This document shows, piece after piece, positions 20,701 through 30,360 of a stretch of DNA of 64,000 bases. The first letter of the stretch is position 1; each line of letters opens with the position of its first letter. Position numbers and translations under genes: made by a program. The notes below the pieces were generated by a model. The model was not told the DNA's origin, made no database searches, and worked only from the letters and a program-made list of their open reading frames with translations. The DNA comes from Pyropia yezoensis (taxonomy: Eukaryota > Rhodophyta > Bangiophyceae > Bangiales > Bangiaceae): the NCBI GenBank assembly GCA_009829735.1, contig CM020620.1, forward strand, positions 1,426,001 through 1,490,000, in the 5' to 3' direction.

Positions 20701-23437
20701 GACGCGTGCCACCGCCGGTCTTGCCTGCCAGGTCATCCCCAATGGAATTAGCTGCCGTTGCCACATCGGCCCCGAACACCTTTGCCGAGCGGCCAGCCGC
20801 GTCCGCCGCATCGCTGAGCTCGCGACCGGCTGCGCGAGCAGCCTCAGCTGAGGCCGCCTCCGCGTCGTTCAGGGCATCGCCAGTCGCGCCAGCAGCACGG
20901 CCTGCCGCGGACACTGCGGCGCGAGCTTCAGCCTCCAGGCGGGCGGCGATACGATCCACAGGGCTGAGTACAGCTTCCGGTGTCGTCGGCACGCTGTCCA
21001 CAGCCCGGTCCACGGCACCGGCTAGGTCCCCGGCAGAACGGTCCAAGGCTCCAGCAGCGTTGTCAGCAGCACGACCCGCCGCTCTGGTCGCGTCGCCCAC
21101 GGCTTGGTCCGCCGCACGTGCCGTCGCTCGGGCATTAGTCTCCACGCGTGTAGCAGCGCGATCCGCAGGGTTCAGCGTATCATTCAGTGCCCCGGTCGCA
21201 CTGCCCACCGCCCGAACCACAGCACTGGCAGCATCGCCCGCAGCGCGGCTCGCTGCCTCGGCAGTACCCTTCACAGCACGTCCCACTGCGTCGACTGCGT
21301 TGCCGGTGGTAGGGGCGTCGCCGGCGGTAGGGCTCGGAGTGGAAGGGCTCGCGGTTTGCGCACCGGCGCGTGCCTCAGCATCCAAACGAGCGGCAACGCG
21401 ATCCACAGGCGCGAGAACATCATCTCCCGAGGGAGCCTCGCCGACGGATGCCTTGTCAACAGCATCAACAGCGTCACTCGCGGCACGTGTCACCGCCCCC
21501 GCCACGTTCCCAGCAGCACGTTCAGCTTTGCTGGCCGCCTTTTCAACCTCCCCGACTGCATCCCCAGCGGCGCGACTCGTCGCACCCGCAGCAGCACGGG
21601 CCTCAGCTTCCAACCGGGCGGCAATCCGCTCCACAGGGCTAAGAGCTTCATAAGCTGAGTCACCCACAGTGGACGCCACATCACCGGCAGTGTTGGCCAC
21701 GCTCCCAGCAACGTTGCCGGCAGTGCGCGCGGCGGCCGAACCTGCGTCCAGTACGTTGCGGCCAACGGTGCCCGCTGCACGACCCGCACCGTCCAGGACG
21801 TCGGCACCGACTTCACCCGCCGACGCCGCCGCCCTGCCAACCGCATCGGCAGCGTCGCGTCCAGCATCAGCCGCAGACCCCACCGCCCGGCTGGTGGCGC
21901 CAGCCGCGTCGCGTAGCGTTACATCCGCCACTTCCGCCGCATCGGCGGCAACACGGCCGGATGCATCCGCCGCGTCTCGTAGCGCCGAGCCCGCCACAGA
22001 GCCTACCGCTCCCGCAACACCCACCGCGCCCGCCGCCGCACGCGCGGCCGCGTCAGCAGCACTGTCGACGGCGCCGTCGACGACGCCTGCAGCGCGGAGT
22101 GCCGCCGCCTCGGCCGCATCGGCAGCCGGCACGGTGGTGTCCGCGGCAGCAACAGCGGCCAATGCCTGATCAACGGCCACCGCGGCAGTGAGCGCCACGC
22201 CCTCGGGGGTGGACGCGTAGGCTCCAGCCTCGGGCGTGTCCTCCGACTCGGTTGAGCCCGCTTTGCGAGCCTTCCTCGCTGGCGCTGCTGCGTCCGCACC
22301 ACCCACAACCCCCCCCCCCACAGCAGGAGCTGAGTACAGGGTACCCGTCGCGGAAGAGGTCGGTGGAGGTACGCCAACGCGCGCACGCGCAGACGCGGTA
22401 GCGGCCAACCCAGTCGGGCCAGAGTTGGTGCCATCAGCCAACGGCTCGTAAAGCGTCTCCACCGACGTGTCCAAAGCGGGATCGACAGCCGGAGGGTCGT
22501 AGAGTGTCTGGGCCGAAGTGTCCAGCGCAGCTGCTAGCTTGTCGTCGACAGGGCCGTCAGTGGTCGCACCCACGCCAGAATCCGATGCGCCGGGCTTGGG
22601 AGGCGTGCCCAAGTAACCAGACGTGCCTGGCCGGGGGGTCTGCCCGGAAACCACGCGCGCGCCGACTGTGGTGTAGGGGCTGTTCTCATCCTCTTTGTTC
22701 ACCAGCTTGCGAGAAAACCACGCCGCGTACGCGACCGTCACCTGGTTACGACCAAGGAGGCGCCAGGACAAAAGAATCAAGAAACAGAAATGCATGGCGA
22801 CGCAGACAGGGATCCCGCACGCCCAGAAGAAGCAACCACAACCATCACAAAAAAGAAAACCGATTAGCAACTCCACGACGAGACACCGCACATCCTCCAC
22901 AGCAGCAAAACGAGACTACGTACCAACTGGTCGAGTCGTCCACCATCCATCCCCGCCCACACTTGACTGTGGACTCCTAGGCATGCTGCCCGCCTCACAT
23001 TTCTCCCCCCCCCTTTCTCCCCAACCACTCATCGTCTCACTCTCACTCCACATGCCCCCCCCAGCTGCCGCGTCATTCAAAACCAAACCCCGTGAACGCA
23101 CCATCTCCAGCCGCTCAGCCAGGGGCCGTGTATCATCCCCCCCCCCGTTCCCCCCCACCCCCCCCCCGCCCGCCGACTGTTCCCCCGCTGCGGTCCATGC
23201 GCTGCGGTTGGGTGGTGGCGCGCCGTCGGCGCCCCCCCCCCCACCCGCGGCGCCGCCACCGCCCGCCGCCGACGGGCCACCCCCCTCGGCAGGTCCCCCT
23301 GCCGCTGCGCGCACCACCACCGCAGGCCGGCCCGTGGCGCGACGCCACGGCGTCGTCGCAGCCGCCCGCCGCCGTGCCGACGGCAGCGGCGGGGGCGTCA
23401 GGAAGGCGGGGCATGGCGGCCGCGGCGGGCCGTCCAT
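11762..23437 (-). CDS. Giant (about 3770-residue) repetitive, probably plastid-targeted scaffold-like protein; two exons
   Basis: Function is unknown. I propose exon 1 at 23437-23102, a phase-0 intron at 23101-22742, and exon 2 at 22741-11762. Exon 1 starts in an ideal context (CACCATGGAC). It encodes a transit-like leader (MDGPPRPPCPAFLTPPP, then Arg-rich, then RPAVVVRAAA) and a Gly-rich linker. Exon 2 opens VTVAYAAWFSRKLVNKEDEN. Residues about 270-1080 are Ala-rich with an 11-residue-like amphipathic pattern (AAGRAAGTVGRNV, ATSRAAGDAVGEVEK). They include four copies of a block like LSPVERIAARLEAEARA. The remainder is disordered and carries about 39 Y-x-x-P motifs (SSQYEVPS, ETLYEAPG, ETLYTAPG, GSLYAAPG), nine of them in a 70-residue tandem array. 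An EAAAK-like helix precedes a basic SR/K patch and the block LSWLKRVLDAPRGKYPGG. The C-terminus is AYENPFLKRDDEEEEK. Without exon 1, the earliest in-frame ATG is 22795. Confidence 0.75.
14514..15137 (-). repeat. Long internal duplication, copy 1 (pair with 18414-19037)
   Basis: About 620 bases here are almost identical to 18414-19037, with no difference that I can see until near the end, where a handful occur. The duplicated block encodes the ETLYTAPG, GSLYAAPG, ETLYEAPG and TTLYEAPS series plus a downstream Ala/Val/Asp-rich linker. It lies inside the giant gene on one side of the 210-base array. Confidence 0.9.
15301..17200 (-). repeat. 210-base coding tandem array, nine near-identical units plus a diverged tenth
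   Basis: The landmark CATACTGAGA recurs at 15301, 15511, 15721, 15931, 16141, 16351, 16561, 16771, 16981 and 17191, exactly 210 bases apart. Each unit encodes 70 residues with one SSQYEVPSDLSSAST motif and an acidic Ala/Gly/Ser linker. Units differ at only a few bases, mostly a Pro/Leu alternation after SSAST. The last unit at 17191 is diverged (SSQYDVPAELGSAS). This points to recent unequal exchange or gene conversion. Copy number could be wrong if the assembly collapsed or expanded the array. Confidence 0.95.
18414..19037 (-). repeat. Long internal duplication, copy 2 (pair with 14514-15137)
   Basis: This is the second copy of the block described at 14514-15137, 3900 bases away on the other side of the 210-base array. 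Shorter copies of its Y-x-x-P cassette (about 240-300 bases) also sit at 13081-13325 and 17370-17665. The cassette therefore occurs four times in the gene at very high nucleotide identity. Confidence 0.9.
22742..23101 (-). other. Proposed intron 1 of the giant repetitive gene
   Basis: On the minus strand the donor reads GAGATG|GTGCGT at 23101 and the acceptor AACCAG|GTGACG at 22742. Both sides are in phase 0, so the open frames join without a shift. About 120 bases upstream of the acceptor contain no AG dinucleotide. They are T-rich and hold a branch-like TTGCTAATC followed by TTTTCTTTTTTG. The hydrophobic peptide that this stretch would encode if translated looks like an artefact of the pyrimidine tract. 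Confidence 0.6.
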
Positions 23438-24545
23438 GGTGCAGCGGGTGGTGGTGGGAGGGAGGGGGGGGGCAGATCGGTGACCAACGGAATAGTGGGG
23501 GGCAACGTTGGGCCACAGGGGATGTAAAGGGAGTGAGCGGGGACAAGCAAGGGGGAAGGAGGGGGGAGCAAGGAGGAAACGCGTTGGGTAGGGAGTTTGG
23601 AAGCCTCCGCGAGGCCAACGTGTCGAGCAGGGTGGCAGCCACACGGGCGAAGCGTCTGACAGACGCGCTCGGGGAGGGCGTGCGGTGGGGGTGTGGGGGG
23701 CAAGCGTCACAGCGGTGACGCGCGCGACGTCGGCTGCAGGACGTGGGAGAGTGCGCGACCGCGCACGCCGCACCGCGCACGCTGACCTGCAAAGACGGCT
23801 CCGGTCCGCCACGGCCAGAGGCACACGAAAAAATACGGGGGGGATTCCAGCCCCAGCCGCCGTTTAACGGTGGGTGGCGGAGTCGGTCACCAGACAGGGA
23901 GGGCCGACGGCGGAGGGGGAGGACGGGTCCCCGGGAGCATTGGCCCAAGGCACAGCTCCAAACCGCTGCCAACACCAAGGCGGAAGCGGTGGGAGTGAGG
24001 TGAGCGCGCTGGGATCGACCTGTCGGGCAGCGGTGGACCCCCCCCCAGAGCGCACGGTGCCGCGGCACACCGCCAGGCCAGGCAGGCGTGCGCATGTGGC
24101 CCGCCGAGATGGGACCCTTCCATGCGTGCAAATACCGCACCAGGCGCGGGATCAATGGACAGGAAGCCCCGCTAGTGGGTGTCAGGTGCAGCACATAGGG
24201 ATCGCCGCGGGGGCGGTGCGGGTTAACTAAATACACGGCGCAGCACGGGTGGTTTGGGGGGGGGGGGTGGTGGTGCACCAGGACTGTCGGGTCCGGAGAT
24301 ATCTGTGAGAGGGGACGAAGGGGGCCACTTGTACACCAGAAGAAGACAGGAGCCTCGCACCCACACGAGATGACAGCATGCGCAGACGCCCCGCCGGGTG
24401 ATCTGCGCGCCGCCCGCGCGAGGATCAGCCGTCCAGATCACGGGCCGCCACAAGAAGTGGGCCAGGCGTGGAGAGGAGAAACGCGGAAAACGACGACCCC
24501 CGCGCGCAGAGGCGCGTCTGTGAGAGTTGTCTGGCGCCGCTGCTG

Positions 24546-24662
24546 TAGTCCCGTAAAAAGTGGACGTGCTCGTGTCGTGATCATGTCAAATGTCGGCCAC
24601 TGGACCAATCAAACCCACACTGCACGACCCGTGCACGTCCACTTTTTACGGGACGCACAATA
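24546..24662 (+). mobile_element. MITE family A, copy 1 (about 117 bases, TA-flanked)
   Basis: The ends are inverted repeats: CCCGTAAAAAGTGGACGTGC at the left and its reverse complement at the right, about 25 bases each. The inside reads ...CATGTCAAATGTCGGCCACTGGACCAATCAAAC.... A TA dinucleotide lies just outside each end. The first few bases of the left end are shortened compared with the copies at 33177 and 33839. There is no coding capacity. The TA flank suggests mobilisation by a Tc1/mariner-type enzyme. Confidence 0.9.
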
Positions 24663-25049
24663 ATGGGTTTTCGGATGTGTCCCCCCGAGCGAGGGCGCAG
24701 CGTCGCGACAGAGGGCCGGCAGCCTTGGCCCTTCGAGCGGGGGCGCTGCGTCGTTGCACAGCGTCTCCATGCTCACTGCATGGGCAGTGCCATTGGGCAT
24801 GCCGCTTGGCCCGTCACTCATCCCCGGTGCCCGAAAAGCTGCGTCACTTGTCTGAGTGACGTTGTTCGCGTCGAGGACCGCCGTGAGGCTGGCGTGCGTG
24901 TATATACATACTGAACGAGGTCCCCCCAGGTCCCGCTGGGGCCCTGTGAGCCAGCAACCGCGACGCCACCCTGCCATGGGTGATAGGCGCTTGCGTCAAG
25001 GCGCAGCCGCAGACTGCATCTTTCCAAGGGTCCCCCGCCGCGGCCATGA

Positions 25050-25700
25050 CTTCTGGCGCTGCCGGGAGCGCCTACATGCGCGGTGGGTCCACCCCCACTA
25101 CCAAATGGATACGGCGGGTCGGACTCAGCCGAGAGGCAAGCTCGTTCCGGCTGATGAACTCAGTACCGTCGCCATACCACTTTCGCATGCGTGACCATCT
25201 CGAACAGCACGCTCGGCACCGTTTCGACCAGCTGCCACGACGCGGCCCTTGCCGACGCTCGGGCCTTTGCACGCGGGACGGGCGGAAGAGTTCAACTACC
25301 GGCAGCAAACGGATCACGCTACGAGACAACAATGCGTACTCAAACAACAGTATTCCCCACCTTGATTGGGCGCACGCTTTGTATTCTTTCACCATACCAT
25401 CTGCCCCGGGATGTACGGCTTCGACAGAAACGCAACCAACGGATCGTCAGGCCTCTGTTGGCATCCATCAGCTTGGCTGCTGCATGGGCGTTCCGTACCG
25501 CGATCGGGCGTGTCCATGAGTCGACATAGGCAACGTCCAGTGTCGCGACCGTCGGTGACGGCTTCAATGGCCTGGCGCTCAGCGAGGTGGTGGACAAGCA
25601 GGCGTGCTCCCGGCCAGCACGGATCGACAGTGTCCCCCGCCGCATTCGCGGAGTATGGACAAGGAAGGCCCTTGGGTGATACCAGTACAGTCAGTATTGG
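25050..25700 (-). mobile_element. Possible decayed Ty1/copia-type integrase fragment (fossil)
   Basis: On the minus strand the block KWYGDGTEFISRNELASRL near 25145-25185 resembles the second-aspartate region of a copia integrase. An upstream stretch (VAYVDSWTRPIAVRNAHAA) resembles the strand before it. The fragment is clearly broken and old, with several interruptions. No LTRs are visible. The match is by eye and weak. Confidence 0.28.
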
Positions 25701-26065
25701 GCATTGTCCCGGGCTGTGGCACGGCTCACAGAACTGTATGACTTGCCGCGGCCTCTGCTACTTTTAGCAACGATCGGCGATTCTCGCAGTGTAGATCCAT
25801 GTGTAAGACCAGGATAGTCGATCGATCGTGACTGAGTATTGTCAGGGAGGTGACAATATCGAGTCAGACAATACCCAATACAGACCGTATGTGAAAGGCG
25901 GCAGTCTCGTCAAATGAGGGGTGGTGAGCATCTCGTGACGAGAGCGTCCTGACGCCCGACTTCCACGTTCACGGCGATTGCGCTGACAAATACTGTATCT
26001 TTGATGGCAGCCTTTAAAACTACTCTTGTATTTCAATTCACAAAGCCATCGATAGAGTACAAGTC

Positions 26066-26180
26066 CAGTTCAGGGACACCCCAGTTCAGGGACAACCCAG
26101 TTCAGGGACAACCCAGTTCAGGGACAACCCAGTTCAGGGACACCCCAGTTCAGGGACCCCAGTTCAGGGACACCCCAGTT
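26066..26180. repeat. 16-base minisatellite, about seven and a half copies
   Basis: The unit CAGTTCAGGGACAMCC is repeated head to tail, with one shortened copy. It lies immediately before a coding-like fragment. Confidence 0.92.
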
Positions 26181-26208
26181 CCCCTCTCCGACGTGACCTT
26201 CAGTGTGG

Positions 26209-26450
26209 GCACCGCCAACGCGATGGACGTCTTCTCGGCGGCCTACCAAGGGTGGGACTGCCTGGGCTCTTTGTTGATGGCCTGGCCGCCCGGGGCTCAG
26301 CGGCGAGGAAGACGAGCTCGACGGCTCTTACTACCGCGACGACCGCGACACGGTGTGGAACGCCTTCATCCGTCACTTCTCGCTTGTTGTGTCTCACCAA
26401 AGCGGCCGTGCGTCTTGGACGGAACAGACTGGACCTCTGATCATATTTAC
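26209..26450 (+). pseudogene. Decayed coding-like fragment, unrecognised
   Basis: Two adjacent plus-strand frames read like protein: VGTANAMDVFSAAYQGWDCL, and then in another frame GEEDELDGSYYRDDRDTVWN followed by AFIRHFSLVVSHQSGRASW. The composition (acidic, aromatic, no runs) is unlike the surrounding DNA. There is at least one frame change between them and no clear start or end. The source could be an old transposon or a host gene. Confidence 0.3.
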
Positions 26451-26574
26451 AGTAATAGTCATTCCTCGGTCCGTACTCAGAGCCATCGTGTTGTTAATGT
26501 TATATATGTATATCTTCAGTTCTTCATCTTACGAGCCCTTTCTCGCGGCGCGAGGGCCACTCCACAGAGCACAC

Positions 26575-27462
26575 TCAGATGCCGGCCGCGTAGCGGTTAG
26601 GGGAGATGACGAAAAAAGTCGGCACGGGCGTCTCCACTACGATTGGGCTGAACGCGTCCCCAGGGCCGAGGACGATCACTGGCAGCGCGCCAACAGGCAC
26701 TTCCTCGACCTCTTCCTCATCCTCTTCCACAGGTTCCTTGGTCGGCGCTGGCTTTGGCGTGGTGGTCGGCGTGGCCGTCGGCGTGGCCGTCGGCGTGGCC
26801 GTCGGCGTGGCCGTCGGCGTGGCCGTCGGTGTCGCCGTCGGCTTGGGCGTCGATGGTGCTACAGTCGAGGCAGCCGGCGGCGGCGTCTCGACAGAGGGCG
26901 CCACGCCCAGTACGCACTGGGCCAGCCGCGGCCCCGCATTGCCCGTCGGCTGCCCCCCATCATCGCGCAGGGCGTGGATGATCAGCCCCCGGCCAACCAC
27001 CTCGGACGTCACAACGAGGTTACTCGTCGCGCCGCGTCGTGCAACGGCAATGCCATCCCGCCCCGCGGGCGCCAGGTTGCCCAGGTCCCCCACGTGGCGG
27101 ACCCCCCGGCGGGTCGGCAGCGCGTGTGGCACCCCCTCTGGGTTGTAGTGGCCACCCGCCCCCGAGCCCGTCGGTGACGACAGGTCCCCAAACTCGTGGA
27201 TGTGCCACCCGTGGATGGAGCCCGCCTCGAGGCCCGATACGGTCGCGCCCAGGGCGGTGGTGCAGTCGCCATTCGCAGCGGTGATAGGCGTCAGCGTCAC
27301 GTTGCCGCCGACCGAGCTGCCAGCCGTGGGGGTGAGCGTGCACACCAGCCGCGGGCCAGTGGGGCACCGCTGCGCCGCCGCGGGCAACGCGCCCACCGCG
27401 GCCGCGGCAGCGGCAGTGACGAGCAGCAGGGCGGCCGAGGCAGGGCCGCGACGGGATGTCAT
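26575..27462 (-). CDS. Secreted Cu/Zn superoxide dismutase with Thr-Pro stalk and acidic C-terminal region
   Basis: The enzyme converts superoxide to oxygen and hydrogen peroxide outside the cell or in a secretory compartment. The 295-residue product starts at ATG 27462 (GACCATGACA). It begins with a signal peptide (MTSRRGPASAALLLVTAAAA, cleavage near ALPAAA-Q). The SOD domain shows HGWHIHEFGD near residues 83-92, GGHYNPEG, HVGDLGN near 123 and IIHALRDDGG near 160. These carry the usual copper and zinc histidines and the zinc aspartate. The cysteine normally found after HEFGD is absent (LSSPTGSGAGG). The C-terminal cysteine sits one residue later than usual (RLAQCVLGV). Other cysteines lie in the N-terminal part (RCPTGPRLVC, NGDCTTAL), so disulfide pairing must differ. 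A Thr-Pro-Ala-Thr stalk, an acidic stretch (EEDEEEVEE) and a moderately hydrophobic tail follow. The stalk could span a cell wall. Confidence 0.9.
   Translation of the reverse strand: MTSRRGPASAALLLVTAAAAAAVGALPAAAQRCPTGPRLVCTLTPTAGSSVGGNVTLTPITAANGDCTTALGATVSGLEAGSIHGWHIHEFGDLSSPTGSGAGGHYNPEGVPHALPTRRGVRHVGDLGNLAPAGRDGIAVARRGATSNLVVTSEVVGRGLIIHALRDDGGQPTGNAGPRLAQCVLGVAPSVETPPPAASTVAPSTPKPTATPTATPTATPTATPTATPTATPTTTPKPAPTKEPVEEDEEEVEEVPVGALPVIVLGPGDAFSPIVVETPVPTFFVISPNRYAAGI
26766..26849 (-). repeat. 12-base coding minisatellite in the SOD stalk
   Basis: GTCGGCGTGGCC is repeated five times exactly and then twice with changes. On the minus strand it encodes the Ala-Thr-Pro-Thr stalk. Such an array can change length without breaking the frame. 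Confidence 0.95.
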
Positions 27463-29885
27463 GGTCGGGGATAATGGGCGGGGGGAACGCGTGGTGGGGG
27501 GGTGAGCGTAAGAGCGTCGGGGGGGGGGAGGGGCGTCAGAGGGTCGGGTTGGGGGTGCGTAACGGGGTCGTATCGGGTGGAAGCGCGTGTGAGGAGAGGT
27601 GAAGGGGGTGGGTTGGGAGATGAGGGGGGAGAGGGGGCCCGAAGTGGAAGCAGCAAGGGTTGTATGTCTAGTACGTGGTGTGGGCGGGGGTAGAGAAGGA
27701 CTGCGCTGAGCCATCGTTCGCGTTTCGGGCGCTCGTGCCGAGCACGAGAAGACGCGAGGCCGCCGGCGACCGCCGCCGCAGGCCGCACGGCAAAGCACAG
27801 CTGATGGGCCGCGCACGCCCACGCTGATTGTGCATCCTGCCCAGGCACGCATCCGCGACTGCCCAGAGACGTACATAGATACAGTATTCACCCTCGCCCC
27901 CCCCGCCGCAGTCCCTTGGCAGCCGGAATGGGGGGCAACGCGACCGGTAACGTCGCGCGGCATCCTCCCGCCGCTCGGCCAAAGGGCACGCGGGAGGGGT
28001 CGATCTTGCGCGGACCGGCATCTGGCATCTGGACCCCGTCGTCGCCCCTCCCCGCGCACCTTTCCGTGCCCGCCCGCTCGCCCCCCTCCGCGCCCCCCCC
28101 CCCAGGCGGCGGTCTCGTGGAGCGTGTCTTAGTCTCCGCTCCCCCGTCCTCTCCCCCCCCGCCCACCACCACAAGTGTTTGAGCTGCGGCCGTACCGCCA
28201 TCATGCGCGCCCATCTCGCCCCATGCCCTCGGCTCCTGGCTCATTGGCGCCACGCGGCGGTGGGTTGGGGAGAAAGAGCGACAAGGGGGGGGGGAGCATC
28301 GCACGTGTCCTGACCCCGAAAACAAATTCAGAGGTCGTCGGCCCGCAATCGCCACCGCGCCTCGTTGGGTGTGCTGTCGACCGCTGAAGAGCCAACACGG
28401 TGGCCGCCGACCGTCAGGGGTTGGGTCACCGCCGTCGGCCGTGGGAGCCGCGGCTCGCTCAACCATCTGGCAATCAAGCTCAATCCTGTGGCCTGGGAGG
28501 GGGGGTGGCAACCATGATGGAATGAAGGGTGGAGGTGGGAGCGGTCCAGGGGGGGGGGTGCGGGCTGGGGGCTGGGGGGGTTGCGGCCCAGGGGACGGCG
28601 TGGCGGCTGACACCTCGGCGCATGACCCGCCCGCTTCTGGTCGGAGGGTACCTGGGGGGGGGGTTGGAGCCCCGTCCGGCTCCCTCCGCGGCTCGCCCCC
28701 GCCGGCCGCCAGCCGTGGCGGTGGCGCGACCGTCGCACACAGGCCCGCGGGGCCAGCCCAGATAGTCGGATCATCCAGAGGCGCGCGGGGGGGAGGGCAG
28801 CCAGAGGTTCCGACAGCGACGCGCCACGCCACCAGTGCCCCGCACCCGACCCCAGCGCCACGGTGGGGGTCTGGATCGCCCGTCGTGATCTGCGCGCGTG
28901 GGCGGCGGAGGGGGCGGGGGGCGGGTGGAGGGAGTGACGGTCTCGCTGAGATGTTGATCTATGGCCGCGGCGTGTGGTAGGGGAAGGCCCGCGCCCCTCC
29001 ACACCCTTCGGCACCATTCGCATTCCCATTCCACTGGTCTGAGCGGACGGGAATGCGGGTGACCGCAAAGTGGCCCCGCATGAACTTGATGCTCTCTCGT
29101 GCCCTTCGTCAGGACCAGGAACGAAGAACGAAAAAACAGCGAACGTGGGCGTCTCCCCTGCCTTCCCGCCTCCGCTGGCGACTGCGAGCCACGGCAACAC
29201 GTGAGAAGCCGACGGCGACGGTGATAGCGGCTGTGGAGGGGACTTTGTAGGCTGGAGGCGTTCTTCATTGCACGACGCCGCCACCACCGTTTTTTTGATG
29301 TTTTCTCGACAGCTGATGAGTCGGTGGCTGGAGCAGCTGCTACCGCAACTGTAGCTGTGGTTGCAACTTGACCTCCTGAGAGCGGTCAGCCGTCGACCAA
29401 AGAGGCGCTGTGCTGGAAGAATCTTGGGCTATCCTCAGGACTCATGTGACGTGTACAGCGTAATGCATTTGGATAGGTGTATTAATTGAATAGTGTACAT
29501 ACTGAAGTCAATGGCAGCTACATATCTATATTGAACGATTGCCCACGGGCTGCGAAATTGATGATTAGGTTTGCTGTGAATATGGGGTGTTTCATCGGCG
29601 GAAGTGACGTATTTTCTATACCGCTCGGATATCGGATCGTCCGTAAGATGCGCGCGCCGGGAAACAGCGATTTTTGTCCCGCGTTTTACGCACTAGGGGT
29701 TCGCGCAAAAGCCGCCAGATCAGCGCATTGGCGTGCAGCTCACGAGGTATGTAGACTCGAGGGCACTCGGGACTGAACAGACCACACGAGCCATCAACAC
29801 GGTGATAGAGTACTTATAATTGCTCGACGAGGTTCGGTATTGGCGGGCCGCGCTGCGGCGCAGCTGATCCGTGGATCCGACCGGC

Positions 29886-30000
29886 TGGCTGCGGGCAGAT
29901 GGGCGGTCGCTGGCTGCGGGCGGGTGGACGTTCACTGGCTGCGGGCGGGTGGACGGTCGCTGGCTGCGGGCGGGTGGACGGTCGCTGGCTGCGCCTTCGT
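29886..30000. repeat. 25-base tandem repeat, about 4.6 copies
   Basis: The unit TGGCTGCGGGCGGGTGGACG plus GTCGC repeats at 29886, 29911, 29936, 29961 and 29986. The first copy is diverged. Related but longer, degenerate repeats follow to about 30430. Confidence 0.92.
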
Positions 30001-30176
30001 CCACGCTGGGCGGCGTGGGGCGGCGTGGGGCTCCATTGCCGAGTGGTCGCTGGCCGCGGCGGGCCTCGCCGCGGCTGGATGCCGTGGAGCTGGCTGCCGG
30101 TAGCCGCATCCGGGTGATCGCTGGTCTCGACGGGGCTGGCCGTGGCTGTCGCCGGCTGCGCGCTCGCCTACGCTGG

Positions 30177-30360
30177 GTGGCGTGGGGCTGGCGGACGCTG
30201 ACCGTTCCCGGGTGGTCGCTGGCCGCGGCGGGTACGGCCGTGCCTGAGGCTGGCTGCGCACTCGCCCACGCGGGGTGGCGTGGGACTGGGTGGCGTGGGG
30301 CTGGCGGTCGCTGACCGTCGCCTGGTGGTCGCTGGCCGCGGCGGGGACGGCCGTGGCTGG
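30177..30360. repeat. Diverged direct repeat pair, about 66 bases, 114 bases apart
   Basis: GGTGGCGTGGGGCTGGCGGA at 30177 and GGTGGCGTGGGGCTGGCGGT at about 30291 each open a copy of roughly 66 bases that ends ...GGTCGCTGGCCGCGGCGGG and then TACGGCCGTG or GACGGCCGTG. They belong to the same repeat field as the 25-base array just upstream. Confidence 0.8.

Larger units (their letters stand above)
23438..26574. other. Gene-poor region with small repeats and decayed fragments
   Basis: Up to about 24.2 kb the DNA is GC-rich and should include the promoter of the giant gene. From 24.2 kb composition becomes ordinary. The entries inside it (MITE at 24546, possible copia-type fossil near 25.1-25.7 kb, tandem repeat at 26066, coding-like fragment at 26209) are all I can support. 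No intact gene is seen. Confidence 0.5.

Noticed and set aside
22795-22900. Hydrophobic N-terminal membrane anchor of the giant protein
   Set aside because: The hydrophobic reading is explained by a T-rich intron tract. The frame has no ATG at 22900, and an in-phase splice to a better first exon exists.
28328-29287. Minus-strand frame of 319 codons upstream of the SOD gene
   Set aside because: It does not begin with ATG and is only Pro/Arg/Ser filler with overlapping rivals.
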